Below are positions 1 through 30,984 of a DNA stretch of 64,000 nt, piece after piece. The notes beneath the pieces are model-generated. The model saw only the letters and a program-made list of their open reading frames with translations, did not search any database and was not told where the DNA came from. The translations under genes were made by a program, and so were the position numbers. Source of the DNA: Corythucha ciliata (Eukaryota > Arthropoda > Insecta > Hemiptera > Tingidae); the NCBI GenBank assembly GCA_038030265.1, contig CM075943.1, forward strand, positions 5,828,001 through 5,892,000, given 5' to 3'. Position 1 is the first letter of the stretch, and each line of letters starts with the position of its first letter.

Positions 1-19076
<19,076 letters not shown>

Positions 19077-19800
19077 CTCGTCGTCGCTCCCACACACCCC
19101 GAAGGCAAGACGCCCTTCACTCCTTTCAGTAAGGAGGATGGTCAGGGCTGTGGGGAAATTGACGTTTTCTAGAGACGTCAACTCGCCGCCACAGATACAT
19201 AGAAGTAAATGTTTATAATTTCCGGTTGTGTGTCAATATCACGCACGTTTTCGGCCACTTTTTTTTTTCTTTTAATCGAAACTAAGCGATTTGATCACAC
19301 ACTTGACTTTACACGTTTTTTTTTTGTTTAGTGAAAAATAAAATAAAATTGTGTACAGTGAAGGTCGAACGGAGTCCCCTTCGTACGCGCCTATCTCTTG
19401 GGAGAATAGCGGGGGGAGGGGATCGGCCTCCCTTTGGCTCCGTGAGCTAAAGGAAACTTATGAACTACCGCCACACCGCCGTGTGCCACGTTCCTTCTCC
19501 TTTGGGGGGCTGAGACCTCTGAAAAAAAAAAAGGGGGGGGTGGCTCTGAAAAGTCAATACCGTGTGGGGTGTGCCGGCCTTGTTCAATTCAGGGGAGCTC
19601 CACGTCAAAACGGCGCACGCTCCACCAATTTTTCACCTACCGACGCAGACGGGGGAAACTCGAGTTTTCCCTCCGAGCCCGCCAAGGGTGGTTACTTTCC
19701 TGGCCGTTATTTGGTGGAAAAATGTCTCGCCGCAAAGAACAGGCCGGTTGTGAAAAAAAAAAAGGAAAAAAAAAGGTTTCCCCGGTGCGAGGATTTTAAC
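19077..19800 (-). promoter_or_regulatory. Putative BRSK promoter and 5' UTR region
   Basis: Directly upstream of the BRSK start codon the composition becomes richer in G+C and CpG than the AT-rich flanks, especially about 19350-19760. No repeat-family units occur here. Position and composition suggest the transcription start and 5' UTR, but no TATA box or initiator is convincing. A 155-codon plus-strand open frame at 19351-19818 has no recognisable protein similarity and low-complexity Lys runs; I regard it as chance. Confidence 0.35.
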
Positions 19801-21045
19801 GATTCAGAGAAAATTTAGGCGATTAACTTAGAACAAGCGTAATTTTTTGTACCAATGTTAATTTTGTGGTCAATCTCCGATAAATTGAAACTTTGTTTAC
19901 CCCAAAACAAGGTGATTAATCAAATGATCACACAAAGGTTGAAGGGGAACCGGAATTGCAATTTCACCCCTCTTCGAATTCGCTTTCCCCAATCTCTCTC
20001 TCTCTATCTGCACCCCATAAAAACTTTCGCTTTTGTTATTTTAATGAAAATTAACCGAGAGAACGAATAGGCCCTCAGGTGACTATATCTCTCTCCCCTT
20101 CTACTGTTTGTTGTTCTCGAATTCCCTACCGTAACCCCCTCCCCCCGTCATCCTTTACATTTCCCCTATTCGCTCTCATTCGGTCTCGTTACTACATTAA
20201 TAAAGACCGTGAGTACAACGACGAGTGTCTGAAGCACCATATAACAAAAGTAAAGAGCGGGGCGGGGGGGGGGAACGAGTTTTTTGTGTGTTTCACTAAA
20301 GAACCCCCTCCCCTCGCCGCCACCGCACTTGAACTCGCGGATAGTTCAGGGTTCGGGTAGTATATAGTCAGAATCTTAAACAGCTTTCCTTCACACTTGA
20401 CGAACTCGCTAATTAAGCGACGTATTGAATCCTTGTCAACCGTCTGTTGGAGATGTTTGTACAAGGGACTCAAGCTTGGCATGCTCGAAAGGCATTAGTT
20501 TCAACATTAAAACTTCATTTTGTTTAAAATTGCGATACATCTTCTAGGTACTTTAAAAGCAAAAAAAATAAAAAAAATAAAAAATAGAGGAGGCCAAAGT
20601 AGTGAGAACGTGCCTACAAAGGCGTGGGATTTAATGCCTTCTTCCCCCCCCCCCTTTTACCGAAAGAGAAGTATGTTACCTTACACGTCCTTCCCTTTTC
20701 CCCTTCATCATAGCCGTTGTAACTCGCGTATGAAGAGAATTTAGGAGCGAGAGAAAGGTCCAAGGTATTTCTTGAGATTTATCGCTAATTGTATACAAGT
20801 TTATACTGCGCGTATTTTCGTTGCCTCGCTATTGTTTGTGACGTTGTGGATCGTTCTTGAAAATAATAAACGTAAATAAATTGTGGTGCTCGATATCGAG
20901 GGACAATGTAGACTCGTGTGTCTCTTTTTAATTTATTTTTAGACGTCGACAATTTTTGGCGTGGTTTTTTCGTGTTTGTTTTGTTAGTCCACCGCGCTAC
21001 TTTATGCGATCAAGTGGGCAAACACAGATCGTGTTTATTAAGGCT
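19801..21045. other. Intergenic, no recognised element
   Basis: AT-rich sequence upstream of BRSK with a C-run (20644-20654). Nothing coding was recognised. Confidence 0.45.
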
Positions 21046-21046
21046 C

Positions 21047-21171
21047 GTTCACAAGCTCTATGCATGCGTTGTGTGGAGTCTATGCAACCAAACAAATTTA
21101 TTCCCTCGAAAAATGAAGCATTTCGATAGGTTGCATAGACTCCACACAACACAAACATAGAGCTTGTGAAC
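21047..21171. mobile_element. Palindromic element 1 of a tandem pair
   Basis: Arms of about 43 bp: CAAGCTCTATGCATGCG, GTGTGGAGTCTATGCAACC at the left pair with GGTTGCATAGACTCCACAC and CATAGAGCTTGTGAAC at the right. The loop is about 40 bp. It ends a dozen bases before the next element. Confidence 0.7.
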
Positions 21172-21182
21172 CCGGTGTGTTA

Positions 21183-21326
21183 AGCCGGATACACACATGC
21201 GGTACTTGCCAAGTAACTTGCAAAATATTCGATCGATTTCTAGCAATTGCCTAGAAACCAACCAGCTGAGAATTTCAAAAATTTGTTGCTCGTTACTTGG
21301 CAAGTACCGCATGTGTGTATCCGGCT
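21183..21326. mobile_element. Palindromic MITE 2 with TTA duplication (PIF/Harbinger-type)
   Basis: Terminal repeats of about 35 bp: AGCCGGATACACACATGCGG at the left and its reverse complement CCGCATGTGTGTATCCGGCT at the right, extending inward through GTACTTGCCAAGTAAC. TTA flanks both ends (21180-21182 and 21327-21329). Terminal symmetry is nearly perfect, suggesting a young insertion. Confidence 0.8.
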
Positions 21327-21329
21327 TTA

Positions 21330-23285
21330 TACGATATTGTTTTCAATAAAAATTCACAAGTCTAGCCGTTCATTCTATTTTTAGTTTTACCCTTTTCTTT
21401 TATGCGCCCAACCCCGTTTCTAGCCCGTAAGATTGTTGGATTGTGGTCTCAAGACACCCATTTATTATGCGTCTCCTTCCCTTCGCATTAACGTCTTGAT
21501 AGGAAGTAAAAGCTCTTGGGTGAAACTAGTGTTTATACGACTTTTGAGAGCGCTGTGAAAGCGGGAAGTCCTTGCAGATAAGTCCAAGGTTTTGGTATTC
21601 AACGGAGGGAACCGCCTGATAGGTCGTCAGTTGGTTTAATTCCTCCAGAAGTAACCGTTTTCGGGTGGAGATGGTTCAATTCCAGTTTCCAACTGTACCG
21701 AAGCCCGTTAATTTGTTTATAAGTTTTCACGTTAATGCGCGAAAACATTAACATCGTTACAGCAGCTCAAAAGGGGTGCAAGGCGAAAACGGTGTGCTGG
21801 ATGAAAGGGGGAGGGTATTTCGTATTGAATAATTTAAACGTAGGTCTTTTGACAATGATTTCTCAACCCTCCCTTGTTTAAAATCAGGATGTGTATGATC
21901 ACAGTTTTCCCTTTCCCTCTTCATTTTTAATTTATTATTCTTATTCAAGGAAATCCCCGCTATCCTTACCGTAAATTCAGTGATAAAATTCCCATCATCA
22001 TACTTTCATGATTGAAAACCTGCCGTGTTTTCCCTTTCAATTTTCAAGAAAACCTCGTTAAAAGGCAGAAGGAGTTTTCATCGTCGTCGTCAATTTTCAC
22101 CTCCCCTCACCCCCCGGCCAACCCCCCAGGCACCATCCATTCCCGCTGAGCGTCTCCCGAAGGAGTTAATTAATCGGGGAAAACACCACTGGAAGCCAAT
22201 AAAGGGGAAAATTCTTTCTAAAGAGGAAAAAGTCGTTTCACTCACTCTACGGGAATCCGAAGTTACAAAAAAAAAATCCAACTCTTTTTTCCCTATTAAT
22301 GAGCACCCCGGGGGATTAGGTTTTTAATATGCCTCTTTTTAATCCAAGGTTTCCTTTCTCGATTCCTTCGTTACACTTGTTTTTACATTTACGTTCTTTA
22401 TTCTGAAACGTGTTAAATCCCTCGGCCTCTTATTATTTTTTCCTCTTATTCTAAAATTGTAGGATTTTAGCGGATGGTATTCAAGGGCTATGTTGAGTCA
22501 GGACGTTTCTTCCAGCCGGGCAGTTTCTTCTCGAAGGCAGACTGTCGAAGCTGTAGAAGTGAACTATTTCCAATTTACAGCAGTATTATGTGATACCGGT
22601 TGACAGGTGTGTGTACAACGGTGGGAACCTCAGACGTTTTAATTTGGTGACGGCTGCGGGAAGAAGCCCCGCGCTGCTCGACCCGTTGCGAGAGCGGTCA
22701 GATTTCGCTACTCACCCTCCCCCACCCTGGTGAATGAACGGAAAATGTGTTTATTTCGATCCGCTTTGACGTGAGCATACCACGCTCGGTGAATTCCCGA
22801 ATGGAACAGCCCATTCTGGGCATCGATTCATCGGCAATACTCCTTTCCTTCCCCCCCTCACAGGGTCAAAATCTCTCAACTTTAAATTCGCACTTCTCCC
22901 TACCTATTTTCACCCTAATGCACTTGCGTTAACTTTAACGAGACAAAAAGTGATTTATAACTCTTAATAAAAGAGCGAGGGAGCTGGTTCTTAAATGATG
23001 ATAGAGGGGTGTGAGAAAATGCTACGTGAAAATTAACTTATGAATATTAAATACTCGAGCACTTAAGAGTAGATGTACTACATATTTTGAAAGCTTCAAG
23101 AGCACTCCTCCCCCTTCTATATTCCTCCCCTCCCTATATACATATATTTGATATATTCTGCTGCAGTGCTCACATCCTATTATTCCTGTCACGTGTAATA
23201 GAAATATTTTGTTGTTATTATTGCTGCTTTGAAACGGATAAAGGTCAAATTGTTCAGCTCCTTAAAGTGATTATTATTTAGTGTC
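21330..23285. other. Intergenic, no recognised element
   Basis: Mixed unique-looking sequence with short pyrimidine runs. No gene, RNA or array unit was recognised. Confidence 0.45.
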
Positions 23286-23289
23286 TGAA

Positions 23290-23880
23290 CCCAGTTTCAG
23301 CGAGGTTACACTTTTCAGGGCGAAAAAATCGTCACAAAACTACAAAGATTCGGTGTTAAAATAGCTGTGAAATTGCCAGCTTAGAAGCTAAATAGTCGCA
23401 ATTCAATTTCAAGTGGGTCAAAGAGTCGAAATTCCAAGGATAAATCAGGGCGAAATTGCAAATTTCGAGGCTAAATAATCAGTGATTATTTCTTCCCTCA
23501 GACGTTTCCGGCTAAATAATTTGAAGTCGCGAAACTGCTTGATTACTGAGGTAAATTGCTAATTTCGGGAGAAATTGCTATTTCAGATGAGGTAACTGCG
23601 AACTTTTGAAGCATTAATTTTAATTTTTGAACTTGATTCTACGGGCCGTTAAATAACTAAGCACATGCAGCCAATAAACAGTTCAAAGCCAAATAGTCTC
23701 AGAATTGCACCATTCGGAGCTAAATATCGGCTATAAATTCGAAGTTTTGGGTAATCCATTTCCGTCGGTGCTAAAATTGCAAGTGTTGTCCAAAAAGCCG
23801 ATATTTGAAGCCTAAATAGCCAGTGGAGTGCAAATTTAGGGTGAAACTGCTTGTTTGCGGGGATAAACAGCAAGAATTGA
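23290..23880 (-). repeat. Degenerate short-unit array, family D (minus orientation)
   Basis: Units of the type GCGAAATTGCAAATTTCG plus GGCTAAATAATC-like spacer, the reverse of the block at 14180. Confidence 0.65.
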
Positions 23881-23937
23881 AACTATCGGTTCATAATTTC
23901 TATATCTGAATCAATCTCAGATCCATCCCTGAGTTCG

Positions 23938-24000
23938 AAAATATCCATATCTGCAGATCCTCTGGAAGGGATCAGGGATTTAATCAGATATGGATATTTT
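23938..24000. repeat. Hairpin at the edge of a LINE fragment
   Basis: AAAATATCCATATCTG and CAGATATGGATATTTT are perfect 16-bp arms around a 31-bp spacer. Confidence 0.6.
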
Positions 24001-24029
24001 GGAACCCAATGAGGGAGTTTTTTTTTTAA

Positions 24030-25244
24030 ACAAAACCCAAGGGTAGGAGGGCCCCTCCTCGGCACGGAATCTTAGGTGGATTATTGAGCCCCCCTTGGGT
24101 CTGTAGATCTAGTCCAGGATTCCCTTCCCTCTGAAAAGGTTTAGGAGGTCCTCGGCTAGAGTTTCGCCGGTCGGAGCACGGCCAAGGAGTCCGCCTGCTC
24201 GTTCCCGTAGGTATCCTTGTGTCCCGGTACCCATTCAACGCTGATCTTGTTATTTGGGTCAGTAGACAAAGGCTTTGGCGGCAGCCACATACAAGCCCGG
24301 AGCGCACTATCGGAGCCGTTAGTGCCTTAATGGCAGCCTGGCTATCCGCGAGAATACGTATATGGGCATTTTGCTCGTCCCTACGTTGATTCTCAGCAGC
24401 AGGTTGTGTAGACTTCGGCTTGGAAGACCGAGGTGTGTACAGCCTCCATTCGGGTTCCATCCAGTCCATCCCCGCCAGTCCGCCCGTCCAGTTCCGTTAT
24501 TCGTTTTAGAACCTTCTGTAAACCACAACCGCTCCTTGTGATTCCTCTACTCTAAAATTGAGAGCAAGTGCTAATTTGTGGGTAGATCAGAGAAAACCAT
24601 TAATTCATATAGCGTACCTAAAATTGAACACGACCCGTGCTTTCTGTCCCACCTCAGCGATTCTGCCTATTGCCAGCCAAGCCCTGAAGGTGCAACACAG
24701 TCGTCTGGTAACCTCCGCCACCCTTCTCCAGGAGCTTGGGGATTATGCCGTCCGGTCCAGGAGCTTTGAAGGGTGAAAGCGAGCCAATATGGCCCACTGT
24801 ACCCTTCCCATTGTGACCAACTCCTTAGCCACATGCCAGTCCACGCTTGTCGCCCTCCTATGCGTTGGGCTCCAAGGGCGGAATCGACGATATCACCCCC
24901 ACGGCCCTCGGAAAGTGCACCCCCCATCAGGGTCGCTAACGTTTCCGACGCCGTCGTAGTATAACTACCGATCTCTTTCATCAGTGTGCCAACGCGATTC
25001 AGCGTGTTCTTGGAGGGGAGACGCTGAAGGCAAGCCACCGCGAGAAGGTATTTTCAGCCTCCTCACAGAATCCCCTCCAGGAAGCCCTCTTCGAACTCCT
25101 CAGCCCCCGCTGATACTCCGTCAGACATGAGGCTCGATAGACCTTATTAGCCAGTGCATATGACGGGCGCCCCGGCTTAGGAATGAAGCGCCAATTCACG
25201 GCACAAATTGAAAAAAAAACAACAACGTTAAACAGCGAATTCAC
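24030..25244 (-). pseudogene. Scrambled LINE fragment with RNase H domain (R1/LOA-like)
   Basis: In minus order: at about 25200 FIPKPGRPSYALA, a motif found inside RT domains of R1/LOA-type elements; then an EN-RT linker-like stretch (EYQRGLRSSKRASWRGFCEE); then at about 24770-24620, in shifting frames, GPDGIIP-like and QKARVVF pieces of the RT N-terminus; then at 24530-24150 an RNase H region (WFTEGSKTNNGTG, IRILADSQAAIKAL). The RT core with YADD is absent, and FIPKPGRPSY lies upstream of the linker instead of after ARVVF. Frameshifts abound, and the first RNase H Asp (FTDGS) is Glu. A dead, internally deleted and rearranged copy, embedded in family A units. Confidence 0.75.
24540..24620 (+). 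repeat. Family A units between LINE pieces
   Basis: Two or three units, including GAGCAAGTGCTAATTTGTGG. A near-identical unit recurs at 25303-25346 on the far side of the LINE linker segment. Confidence 0.55.
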
Positions 25245-25359
25245 TGGTAAAAAAGAGACAAATCACTAATTCGCGGCTAAAATTGAAAGAAACGTAAATT
25301 CGAGCAAGTGCTAATTCGCGGGTAGAACAGAGAAAACCGCTAATTTGAGATAAACGAAT
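25205..25359 (+). repeat. Family A units
   Basis: Units such as AATTCGCGGCTAAAATTG and GAGCAAGTGCTAATTCGCGG. The array is split by the insertion that starts at 25374 and resumes at 26820. Confidence 0.6.
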
Positions 25360-25373
25360 TGTAAGAGAGAGCA

Positions 25374-26801
25374 TCGGTCTCCGTTTCCGCTGGCGTTAGC
25401 CTGGCTGGGCTGCTCCCGAATGATTAGCGAAGCGGTTGCACACCGGCCACTCCTTTTGGAGTGCTGACCAGGTGTTCATAACCGTGGACAACCGGCTGGG
25501 GGCACTGCTGTTCTATTGCTAGTCCAGAAGATGGGCCAGATATGCGAATATATCGAGGACTAAGAGGCATGCCTCTCTTTCGACTTAGCCTCTACTGGTC
25601 AAGATGAATGCTCCCTTCGGGGCTTCTGGCTGGCTAGGGTCCATTCCCTACTTAAAGCATCTCCATCGAATTTCAAGCCGTAGGGGGCAGTCCTCTGCAT
25701 CTCGCTTCCGTGGGTTCCGCTCGTTTGTTCGGCGATTGGAGACCCCCGGAGGTGGCGCGTGGCTGCGGTGGCGGACCTTTGGCCGCGGGGCTATGGGGCC
25801 CAATCAACTTGTGTGAGGGGAGACCCCCATGTTTTACCGTGGAGCCGGGGTTTTGCTTCCGTGGCGCGCGTTCCCGGGGCCCAACCGTTTGACTGCGGGT
25901 GGTGCTCGTGGGGCGGGATGTTTTGTACTAGCGGACCGAAAGTCGGTTGAGGTCGGAGACGCGAATATAACCGCGAGACAGCTGCCTCCCTATACCCTGA
26001 TTGCCGGAGCACCAGGGATACTCGGTGAGGGGGGCGGTTTTTGTCTTGCGTCTAGCCTAGCTCCGATTCAGGCGCCCCTCGACCTTCGGGTAAGAGGTGG
26101 CAACTGCATAACACGCGCATTTTGCACAACTACGTGCGCGGATGCAAGCCAACGAGGGCTCCGCCCGGGTGTTAGTCATTTCTTTTGTTGTGGCTGCACC
26201 TGTTTTCTATCCGCCTGACTCGGGCACAATTCTTGATTAAGCCTATCACGAATTAGAGCAGGTGGTGCCTTTTTTCGTACCGCCGACCCGCGACCAGTCC
26301 CGGGGCCTGATGTTCCTTATTTACTGATGGCAACTCTGGGACCACGGGGTGCCACTCATTCCTAGCCCAGGCACGTTTGGTGTTGGACTCGTGGGGGCCT
26401 ATGGTTTCACGACTCACTTATGGAGGAGGATATTTTGATGTCCGAACTGGGTACTGACTTTTTATCAGGAGCATCGAGATAGTGATGCCGCCTACCAGTG
26501 CGCGGCTGAGGCAGGCATATCCTCAGCCAACTGGGAGGTGTGTATGCACCGAGAATGATTAACTTTAAAAATCCGGTTAAGAACCCGTGCAGACCAACGG
26601 GTTGTAGCTTGTTTCCATTTCTGATGGAGCCTCACCTGCCTGGGGTCGGGTGGGGCGGCGGAAGAACGGTACCAAATGCAAACTGAACATCTGCACGCAA
26701 ATATCTCGGCTGCTTGCAGTCGAGCGGCGGGTGAGACCAATAGGTCAGGTACCGCCGTTACTATGCTCATGGCAGAGGTCATGACCATTCAGGGCGCTCA
26801 A
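25374..26801. mobile_element. Unrecognised 1.43-kb GC-rich insertion with 14-bp TSD
   Basis: Perfect 14-bp direct repeats TGTAAGAGAGAGCA at 25360-25373 and 26802-26815 bracket a block whose composition (GC- and CpG-rich) contrasts sharply with the AT-rich family A array on both sides. No terminal inverted repeats, LTRs or A-tail were seen. Overlapping open frames (up to 129 codons on plus, 98 on minus) have no domain I recognise. A TSD this long suggests target-primed reverse transcription, for example of a LINE 5' UTR/ORF1 remnant or a non-autonomous derivative. Orientation is uncertain. Confidence 0.65.
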
Positions 26802-26819
26802 TGTAAGAGAGAGCACTGA

Positions 26820-27006
26820 ATTGTTGATAAAGTATATAGCAAAACGCTAACAAACGGATAAGGTTAAAAAAATCACAATTTTATGGCTAAAATTGAGAAA
26901 TAGCGCTAATTCATGACACAAATTGGACAAAATGGCTGATTCACGAGCGAAATTAAGACAAATCAACCATTCACGGCTAAAATTAAGAAAAAAATTAATT
27001 CACGGC
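26820..27006 (+). repeat. Degenerate short-unit array, family A
   Basis: Units such as GGCTAAAATTGAGAAATAGC and AATTCACGGCTA. It is the host array interrupted by the 1.43-kb insertion and then by the LINE tail at 27007. Confidence 0.65.
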
Positions 27007-29395
27007 TATTTTTTATTTTATTTTATTTATTTATTTATTTTATTCATCAGCTCAACACAGTATACAAGTTGTGTTATACACGATGTCTTTCTCGGAACGG
27101 TTCAGTTGCAGTTTTCGGTTTCATGGACTGTCATGACTAACAGGGATATAATTAATTTAAGGGGAAATTTTGGTCTAGTTGGAGTGACAGAGTGACGTCA
27201 TGAATGAAGATACTGTAACATAGAATGGGGCTAAAACACCAAGAGAAATCAAATTCAAAGAGCAAGAGGTTTTTGAGAATTAGACTAGACTGATCACAGG
27301 AGATTTTGTTGATTAGGAGTATTATCACATCACGATTTCACATTCTTAATTTATCCTGTAGTGTGCGTGGTTTTAGCCTTCCTGCTACTCGATCTCCGAT
27401 GGAGAAATGGACGGCTCCGGTCACAAAGGCAAGCCTGCTGAGGAAACACCGGAATTTAGTTTCTATGTGCTACGTTATTGTTGGGACATCGAGCTCTCGA
27501 TGAAGATGAGTGTTTCGCACAAACCATGGGGCGTCTACGCATATGCGCAAAATCTTATTTTCATACAATTGCATCCGTTAAATTTTAGAATGGGCGGCTG
27601 CCCCCCAGATCTCGCTTCCGTACAGTACCATTGACCGAAGAATAGACGTGTAGAGAAGTATTCCAGTTTGCGGTCGCAGTTTGGACTTCCTGTGTAGAAT
27701 TGAGCTGAGGAGAGCTTGACGAGCGTAGCCCTCGTTCAGTTTCTTATATATGTGTAGTTTCCACGATAGCTGCCGATCGAGGTGCACTCCGAGGTACTTA
27801 ATGCTTTGCGAAGCATTCCATGAGATAACGTTTCCGTGAGATGACGTAACGTGATTAATTCTCCTTCAATTATTAATGGATCGGGGTCTGTTGGTCGACG
27901 TAAAGTGAACATTTTAGCTTCACATTTTGATGCGTTGATTGGGATTTTCCATCGCTTGAAGAAATAGCTGATTTCATTCATGTCTTTTTGCACTGCGTTC
28001 CTTGCCTCGATCAAGTCTGCTTGAGTTGAATAAACAGCGGTATCGTCTGCGTAGCTTGCTAGCTCTACGTTTTCTGTGGAGGCTATGCCGCTGAAATAAA
28101 TGTTAAATAACATAGGAGAGAGGACCGAACCCTGTGGCGTTTCTGACCTCATTTCCCTTAATGTAATTTGGAATTATTAATTCTCACATAGAATTTCCGG
28201 TCGTTCAGGAAGAACTCGATGCATCCTTGTAGGAACTTTGGTATTCCTTCACGTTTGAGCTTGAATAGGAGCCCGGCATGCCTTACGCTGTCAAAGCTTG
28301 TTTAAGGTCTAGTAGGGCGCACACTGTATGCTTTTTTTTGTTCAAAGCCTTTTATAATACTGTTTGCTAGTCGATATACTTGGTGGACTGTGGAATGGTG
28401 TTCCGTGAATCCGAATTGGTGTGGTGGGGCTATATTTTTGCAGAAAGGCATTAATCGTACTTTAATGCATTTTTCGTAAAGCTTTCCAAAAACTGGCAAA
28501 AGGCTGATAGCACGGTAGTTATTTATGCAAAAACTTGTCTTTGCCCGGTTTTGGGATGACTATGATTTCTGCTACTTTCCAGTCTTTTCGGAAGTGTGTG
28601 AGACGTAATCAACTGTTAAGAATACTTAGCAGTTTCATAACTCCGTTCTTTGGGAGACCTCTTACTACTGATGGGAGGATGCCGTCCGAGCCGGGGCTTT
28701 TTTTTTTGTTTTTAATTGGAAGATGAGAATCTCCAGTTCCTTGGAGGTGATGTACGGCAGAGCCACTTCAGCTGTGTGAATCGGACTGTCGAGAAAGTCC
28801 ACAATGGCTCTGTCTGTTACTGGATAAACGTCAGTAGGCCCGAAGTAATCTGCAAGGTAATTGCTAAACGCCGTGCATTTCTCTTCGTCCGAGGATATAA
28901 ATGTGTCTCCACTTTTTACTAGGGGAATTACGTTAGGCTTTCGCAGAAGACGTTTAGTGGCTTTCCATAGTGAACCGTCTGCTGGATGGATATCTGCGAC
29001 ATATTTTTGGTAGGACGCATACCGGTGCTTGTCGAGGGCGTTCTTAACTCGTCTTTGGAGGCGATTCAACTCCCGTTTTAGCGTAGCATCTCGTGATCTT
29101 TGCCACTGACGCCTTACAGCATTTTTATGCTTAATGAGATCGAGCAGCCCAGTTGGTATGCCTTTAACCGGATTGAAGGGCCTTCTTTCCTGAGGCAGAA
29201 TCGTGGCGCAGATAACTGCGTTCTTAATAAGCTGTTGAAAGTCTGCTACGCCATTGTCGATCTCCTCAGGGGAGCGGTGCGTGGTTATGGTAACGTTCTC
29301 GTCAATATGCTTTTGAAATACTGTCCAATTTATTTTCCCCTTTATTAGCGAGTTTCGTTCTGGGCGTTCGGAGACCCCCAGTAGTTTTGTGACAA
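27007..29395 (-). pseudogene. 5'-truncated Jockey-like LINE
   Basis: Minus strand. Pre-RT linker WQRSRDATLKRELNRLQRRV and DIHPADGSLWKATKRLLRK (29120-28930); RT motifs FGFTEHHSTVHQVYRLANSI (about 28420), a broken LDLKQAF/DSVRHAGLLFKLKREGIP (about 28300), TPQGSVLSPMLFNIYFSGIA and the catalytic SYADDTAVYSTQ (28140-28020); post-RT LDRQLSWKLHIYKKLNEGYA. The element ends 3' in an (AAATA)-type tail, seen as TATTT repeats at 27007-27044. Endonuclease and ORF1 are missing, and several frameshifts and stops break the frame, so it is not functional. Assigned to the Jockey group by motif spacing and wording; exact clade not tested. Confidence 0.88.
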
Positions 29396-29899
29396 TGAGG
29401 AAGTTTCATGGGTCAGAACTTATTCATAAATTTATTTTTTAAGGTTTATTTATGCTAAAATAGAGCATAAATCGTGATCCGTTCGTAGAACAACCCAACA
29501 GTTAATAAATACGCAATTTTTGAAGTTTTAGGTCATTTCAAACACGCCAGCTAGCATGTTTCTGTCATATGCGCCTTCAGAAAAAAAATCCACCTGTAAC
29601 GTTGCTGTTGGAGAGCGGTTTGTTGTGTTTCTTTGCCTTATTTTCTACTAGAGCTCTCCGATAATAAAATAATGGAGGATAAACAGATGAGCTATTTAGA
29701 GGCATGAAAAGGACAGAGAATACAACGGATATTACGTAGCGGAAAATGTTCGTTTTGGCGGGATTTCAAATATGCCAACTTTTGTTAAGAAAAAAAAAAT
29801 ATTTCCGAAGGGTTTTAAATTTTTATTTATCTATTTACATGGAAAGATTGATATGCCTAATCGAAAAAAAATATTTTTGGAAAATGTGAAACTTCCTCA
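29396..29899. mobile_element. MITE-like element (about 0.5 kb)
   Basis: AATGAGGAAGTTTCA and TGAAACTTCCTCATT are matching 15-bp terminal repeats about 500 bp apart. The AT-rich interior has no coding. The left end abuts the truncated end of the LINE. No target-site duplication could be settled. Confidence 0.55.
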
Positions 29900-30041
29900 T
29901 TTTTATCGCCCGGAAAATTGTAATCTTGCTGACACGGGATTCTGACACTAAATAATAATCACTTTTAGGGACCTGAACAATTGAGAGGCAGTATTTCAAC
30001 TATTCGACGTATAAAAAGACAATTTGTCGTCGTGGTTGGTT

Positions 30042-30054
30042 GGGGGGGGGGGGG
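30042..30054. repeat. G-homopolymer (13)
   Basis: Uninterrupted G13, one of many long G or C runs in the window. Confidence 0.9.
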
Positions 30055-30064
30055 TTTATTTTTA

Positions 30065-30850
30065 AGGAGCACGTATGAGCGCTTTTTCTCCATTATTGCA
30101 GTAAATTAGCGATTTTTCTCAATTTCAGCCGGAAATTTGAACATTTTCTCGTTTCCGGTCATGAATAAGTGCTCTTTCTCAGTTTCAGCCGCAATAAATT
30201 AGCGTTTTTATCAATTTTACCCGCGAATCAGTATTTTAAATAATTGAGCCGCGAATTTGCAGATTTTCATAATTTATTTAGCAGTGAAATTGACGCATTT
30301 TCTCAATTTTAGCTGCGAATATTAGCGTTTTTATGACATTTTATCCGCGTACTTGTCCAACAGGGTATGTACCAATAAGAACCTTTCAAATTCACAATTT
30401 TATCCGCAAATTAGGAATTTTTATTAATTTTTGCCGCGTAGCAGTACTTTTTGTCGGTTTTAACCGCAATTCATCGCTCTTTATTTATTTAGCCGCGATA
30501 TAGAGAATTTTTTCTCAGTTTTAGCCTGGACTTACATCAGTGTTTTTCTCAATATGAGCCGCGAATTATCATTCTTCTTTTTGCCGGTAATTAGCTCTCT
30601 CTCTTAATTTCATCCAGAAACAGCGCATAATTGGCCTTTTGTCAATTCCATCGACAAAAGATCACTTCTTCGCAGTTTTAACTTCGATTTTTCACGACTG
30701 TGTCTCCACTTTATCCGCCAATCAGCGGTTTTTGTCAATTCGAGCTGCAGTAAATGATAACTTATTCTCAATTTTAACCGCGAATTAGCGCATTTTGTTC
30801 ATTTTTGCAACATTCGAACGAATTGCATGTTCGCAATTTTTGCCGCAGCA
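30065..30850 (-). repeat. Degenerate short-unit array, family A (minus orientation)
   Basis: About 20 units of TTTTCTCAATTTTAGCCGCG + AATTAGCG type, with substitutions and small indels. Confidence 0.78.
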
Positions 30851-30984
30851 GTAGGTTACCTGTTTGGTAACCTGGTCTGGTGGTTGTTTGGGTCTTTTGT
30901 CTTATTTATACTTTTTGGACCAGGGCCGGATAATATTTGATACAGTCCACTTTTTACCTTTTCGTTTTAAGTAACATACTTTAT

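Noticed and set aside
19351..19818. 155-codon plus-strand open frame upstream of BRSK
   Set aside because: Contains homopolymer-encoded Lys and Gly runs and no known motif; more likely BRSK 5' UTR/promoter DNA.
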